This document shows, piece by piece, positions 63,177 through 64,000 of a stretch of DNA of 64,000 bases (position 1 is the stretch's first letter; the number at the start of each line of letters is the position of its first letter). Position numbers and translations under genes: made by a program. A model generated the notes under the pieces. It saw only the letters and a list, made by a program, of their open reading frames with translations. It had not been told where the DNA came from and made no database searches. Source of the stretch: Gammaproteobacteria bacterium (lineage in GTDB: Bacteria > Pseudomonadota > Gammaproteobacteria > Steroidobacterales > GCA-2729495); the NCBI GenBank assembly GCA_030746435.1, contig JASLMV010000013.1:23640-87639 (forward strand). Direction: 5' to 3'.

Positions 63177-64000
63177 ATGAAAAGAAGAGCATTTGTCAAT
63201 TCATCGTTAGCCGCCGCTGTATCGGCCGCATTACCAGGCAGTGCATTTGCAAATGAGCATTTTTTGCAACAGGCAGGAGATAAGTTTTGTGGGAACCACA
63301 TAAACTGTACCCCGCAACCTGTCGGTTCTGCCGTACTGAGCGACATCGAGATTGTGACGCTGGATGGCGGCACCAAGGTCGTGGAAAAAGCGGTGCTGAA
63401 AGAGCTGCAGTCATCCCTTGCGGGTAACCTGTTACTGCCAACCACCGAGGGCTATGAGAGCGCCCGCAAAGTCTGGAATGGCATGATCGACCACAAGCCG
63501 GCCGTGATTGTGCAGGTTACAAATGCAACCGATATACAGAATGCCATTAACGTTGCACGTGAATACCGTGCGCTCACATCCCTTAGGGGCGGCGGTCATA
63601 ACGTCGCAGGCAAGGGCATGTGTGAGGGCGGTATCGCGATCGATTGTTCGCGTATGAACAAAGTTACCTGTGATCCTCTTTTCCGCAGGGCGACCGCGGA
63701 GCCAGGTGTGCTGCTCGGCGCAGTCGACCGGGGGACACAGCCTTACGACCTGGCCACCCCGGCCGGTGTTGTTTCCCATACCGGTGCTGCCGGCCTGACA
63801 CTGGGGGGCGGTTTCGGCAAGTTGAGCCGCCGCCTTGGCCTGACGTGCGACAGCGTGACCGCAATCGATCTCGTTACGCCCGATGGTGTACAGCGGCACG
63901 CAACGGTTAACGAAAACTCGGACCTGTTCTGGGGGCTGCGTGGTGGTGGCGGTAACTTTGGGGCTGTAACGAAGTTTGAGTACCAGTGCTACGAGGTAGG
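63177..64000 (+). CDS. FAD-linked oxidoreductase (BBE-like), Tat-exported, 3' end outside window
   Basis: The frame starts at ATG 63177 (AGGAG upstream) and runs off the right edge; 274 residues are seen. The Tat-like signal MKRRAFVNSSLAAAVSAALP ends near AFANE. The FAD-binding PP-loop region carries SLRGGGHNVAGKG, whose His is the usual covalent FAD site, then HTGAAGLTLGGGFGKLSRRLGLTCDSV and FWGLRGGGGNFGAV. Relatives oxidise sugars or alcohols with bicovalent FAD. 62946-63176 between the two genes shows nothing recognised. Confidence 0.88.
   Translation, partial: MKRRAFVNSSLAAAVSAALPGSAFANEHFLQQAGDKFCGNHINCTPQPVGSAVLSDIEIVTLDGGTKVVEKAVLKELQSSLAGNLLLPTTEGYESARKVWNGMIDHKPAVIVQVTNATDIQNAINVAREYRALTSLRGGGHNVAGKGMCEGGIAIDCSRMNKVTCDPLFRRATAEPGVLLGAVDRGTQPYDLATPAGVVSHTGAAGLTLGGGFGKLSRRLGLTCDSVTAIDLVTPDGVQRHATVNENSDLFWGLRGGGGNFGAVTKFEYQCYEV

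Overview
The window looks like about 64 kb of a gammaproteobacterial chromosome, GC in the mid-50s by eye. The gene content and order suggest an aquatic or marine lineage near the Woeseiales/Xanthomonadales-like groups; that placement is inference. Supporting clusters are ffh-rpsP-rimM-trmD-rplS, rpsF-rpsR-(DUF2232)-rplI-dnaB-alr, a SUF iron-sulfur operon with its own IscR/Rrf2-type regulator, gcvR next to dapA, an MlaC/MlaA/BepA envelope group, and many exported oxidoreductases.

Layout. 1-10.1 kb: a glycosyltransferase tail, a ToxR/CadC-like membrane regulator with TPRs, a chain of two small ORFs coupled to an MBL-fold hydrolase, an alpha/beta hydrolase, an enolase-superfamily enzyme, a glycerophosphodiesterase lipoprotein and a PQQ dehydrogenase. 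10.1-13.5 kb: an AT-rich patch with two GT8 glycosyltransferases, flanked by copies of a REP-like palindrome, followed by a decayed Fic gene. 13.5-21.2 kb: TonB receptor, LLM flavoprotein, multicopper oxidase, an uncharacterised exported partner and a MerR regulator, all on the minus strand. 21.2-22 kb: a second Fic relic, structured repeats and tRNA-Leu(CAG). 22-30.4 kb: rnr, rlmB and the S6/S18/L9/DnaB/Alr cluster. 30.4-34.5 kb: a CHASE2 Ser/Thr kinase, PP2C phosphatase and FHA protein. 34.6-41 kb: radA, a CorC-type membrane protein and the ffh-rplS cluster. 41-47.8 kb: a TatT-type TRAP transporter set, a sorbosone-dehydrogenase-like protein and sppA. 48-54.9 kb: the SUF operon. 55-59.9 kb: mlaC, mlaA, bepA, gcvR, dapA and a very short BamC-like lipoprotein. 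59.9-60.5 kb: a broken tRNA-Ser, an intact tRNA-Ser(GGA) and a tandem copy of its 3' end. 60.7-64 kb: two Tat-exported oxidoreductases, the second cut by the window end.

Most likely worth follow-up: (i) the ATGA-coupled chain of two unrecognised small proteins and an MBL hydrolase at 2997-4680; (ii) the repeat-bounded, probably tRNA-associated accessory segment 12.2-21.9 kb with Fic relics at both ends; (iii) the MerR/unknown exported protein/multicopper oxidase unit; (iv) the tRNA-Ser locus with a hairpin insertion and tandem 3'-end duplication; (v) a near-perfect palindrome upstream of the SUF regulator whose core fits the E. coli IscR type 1 site. No CRISPR array, intact transposase, integrase or phage gene was seen.
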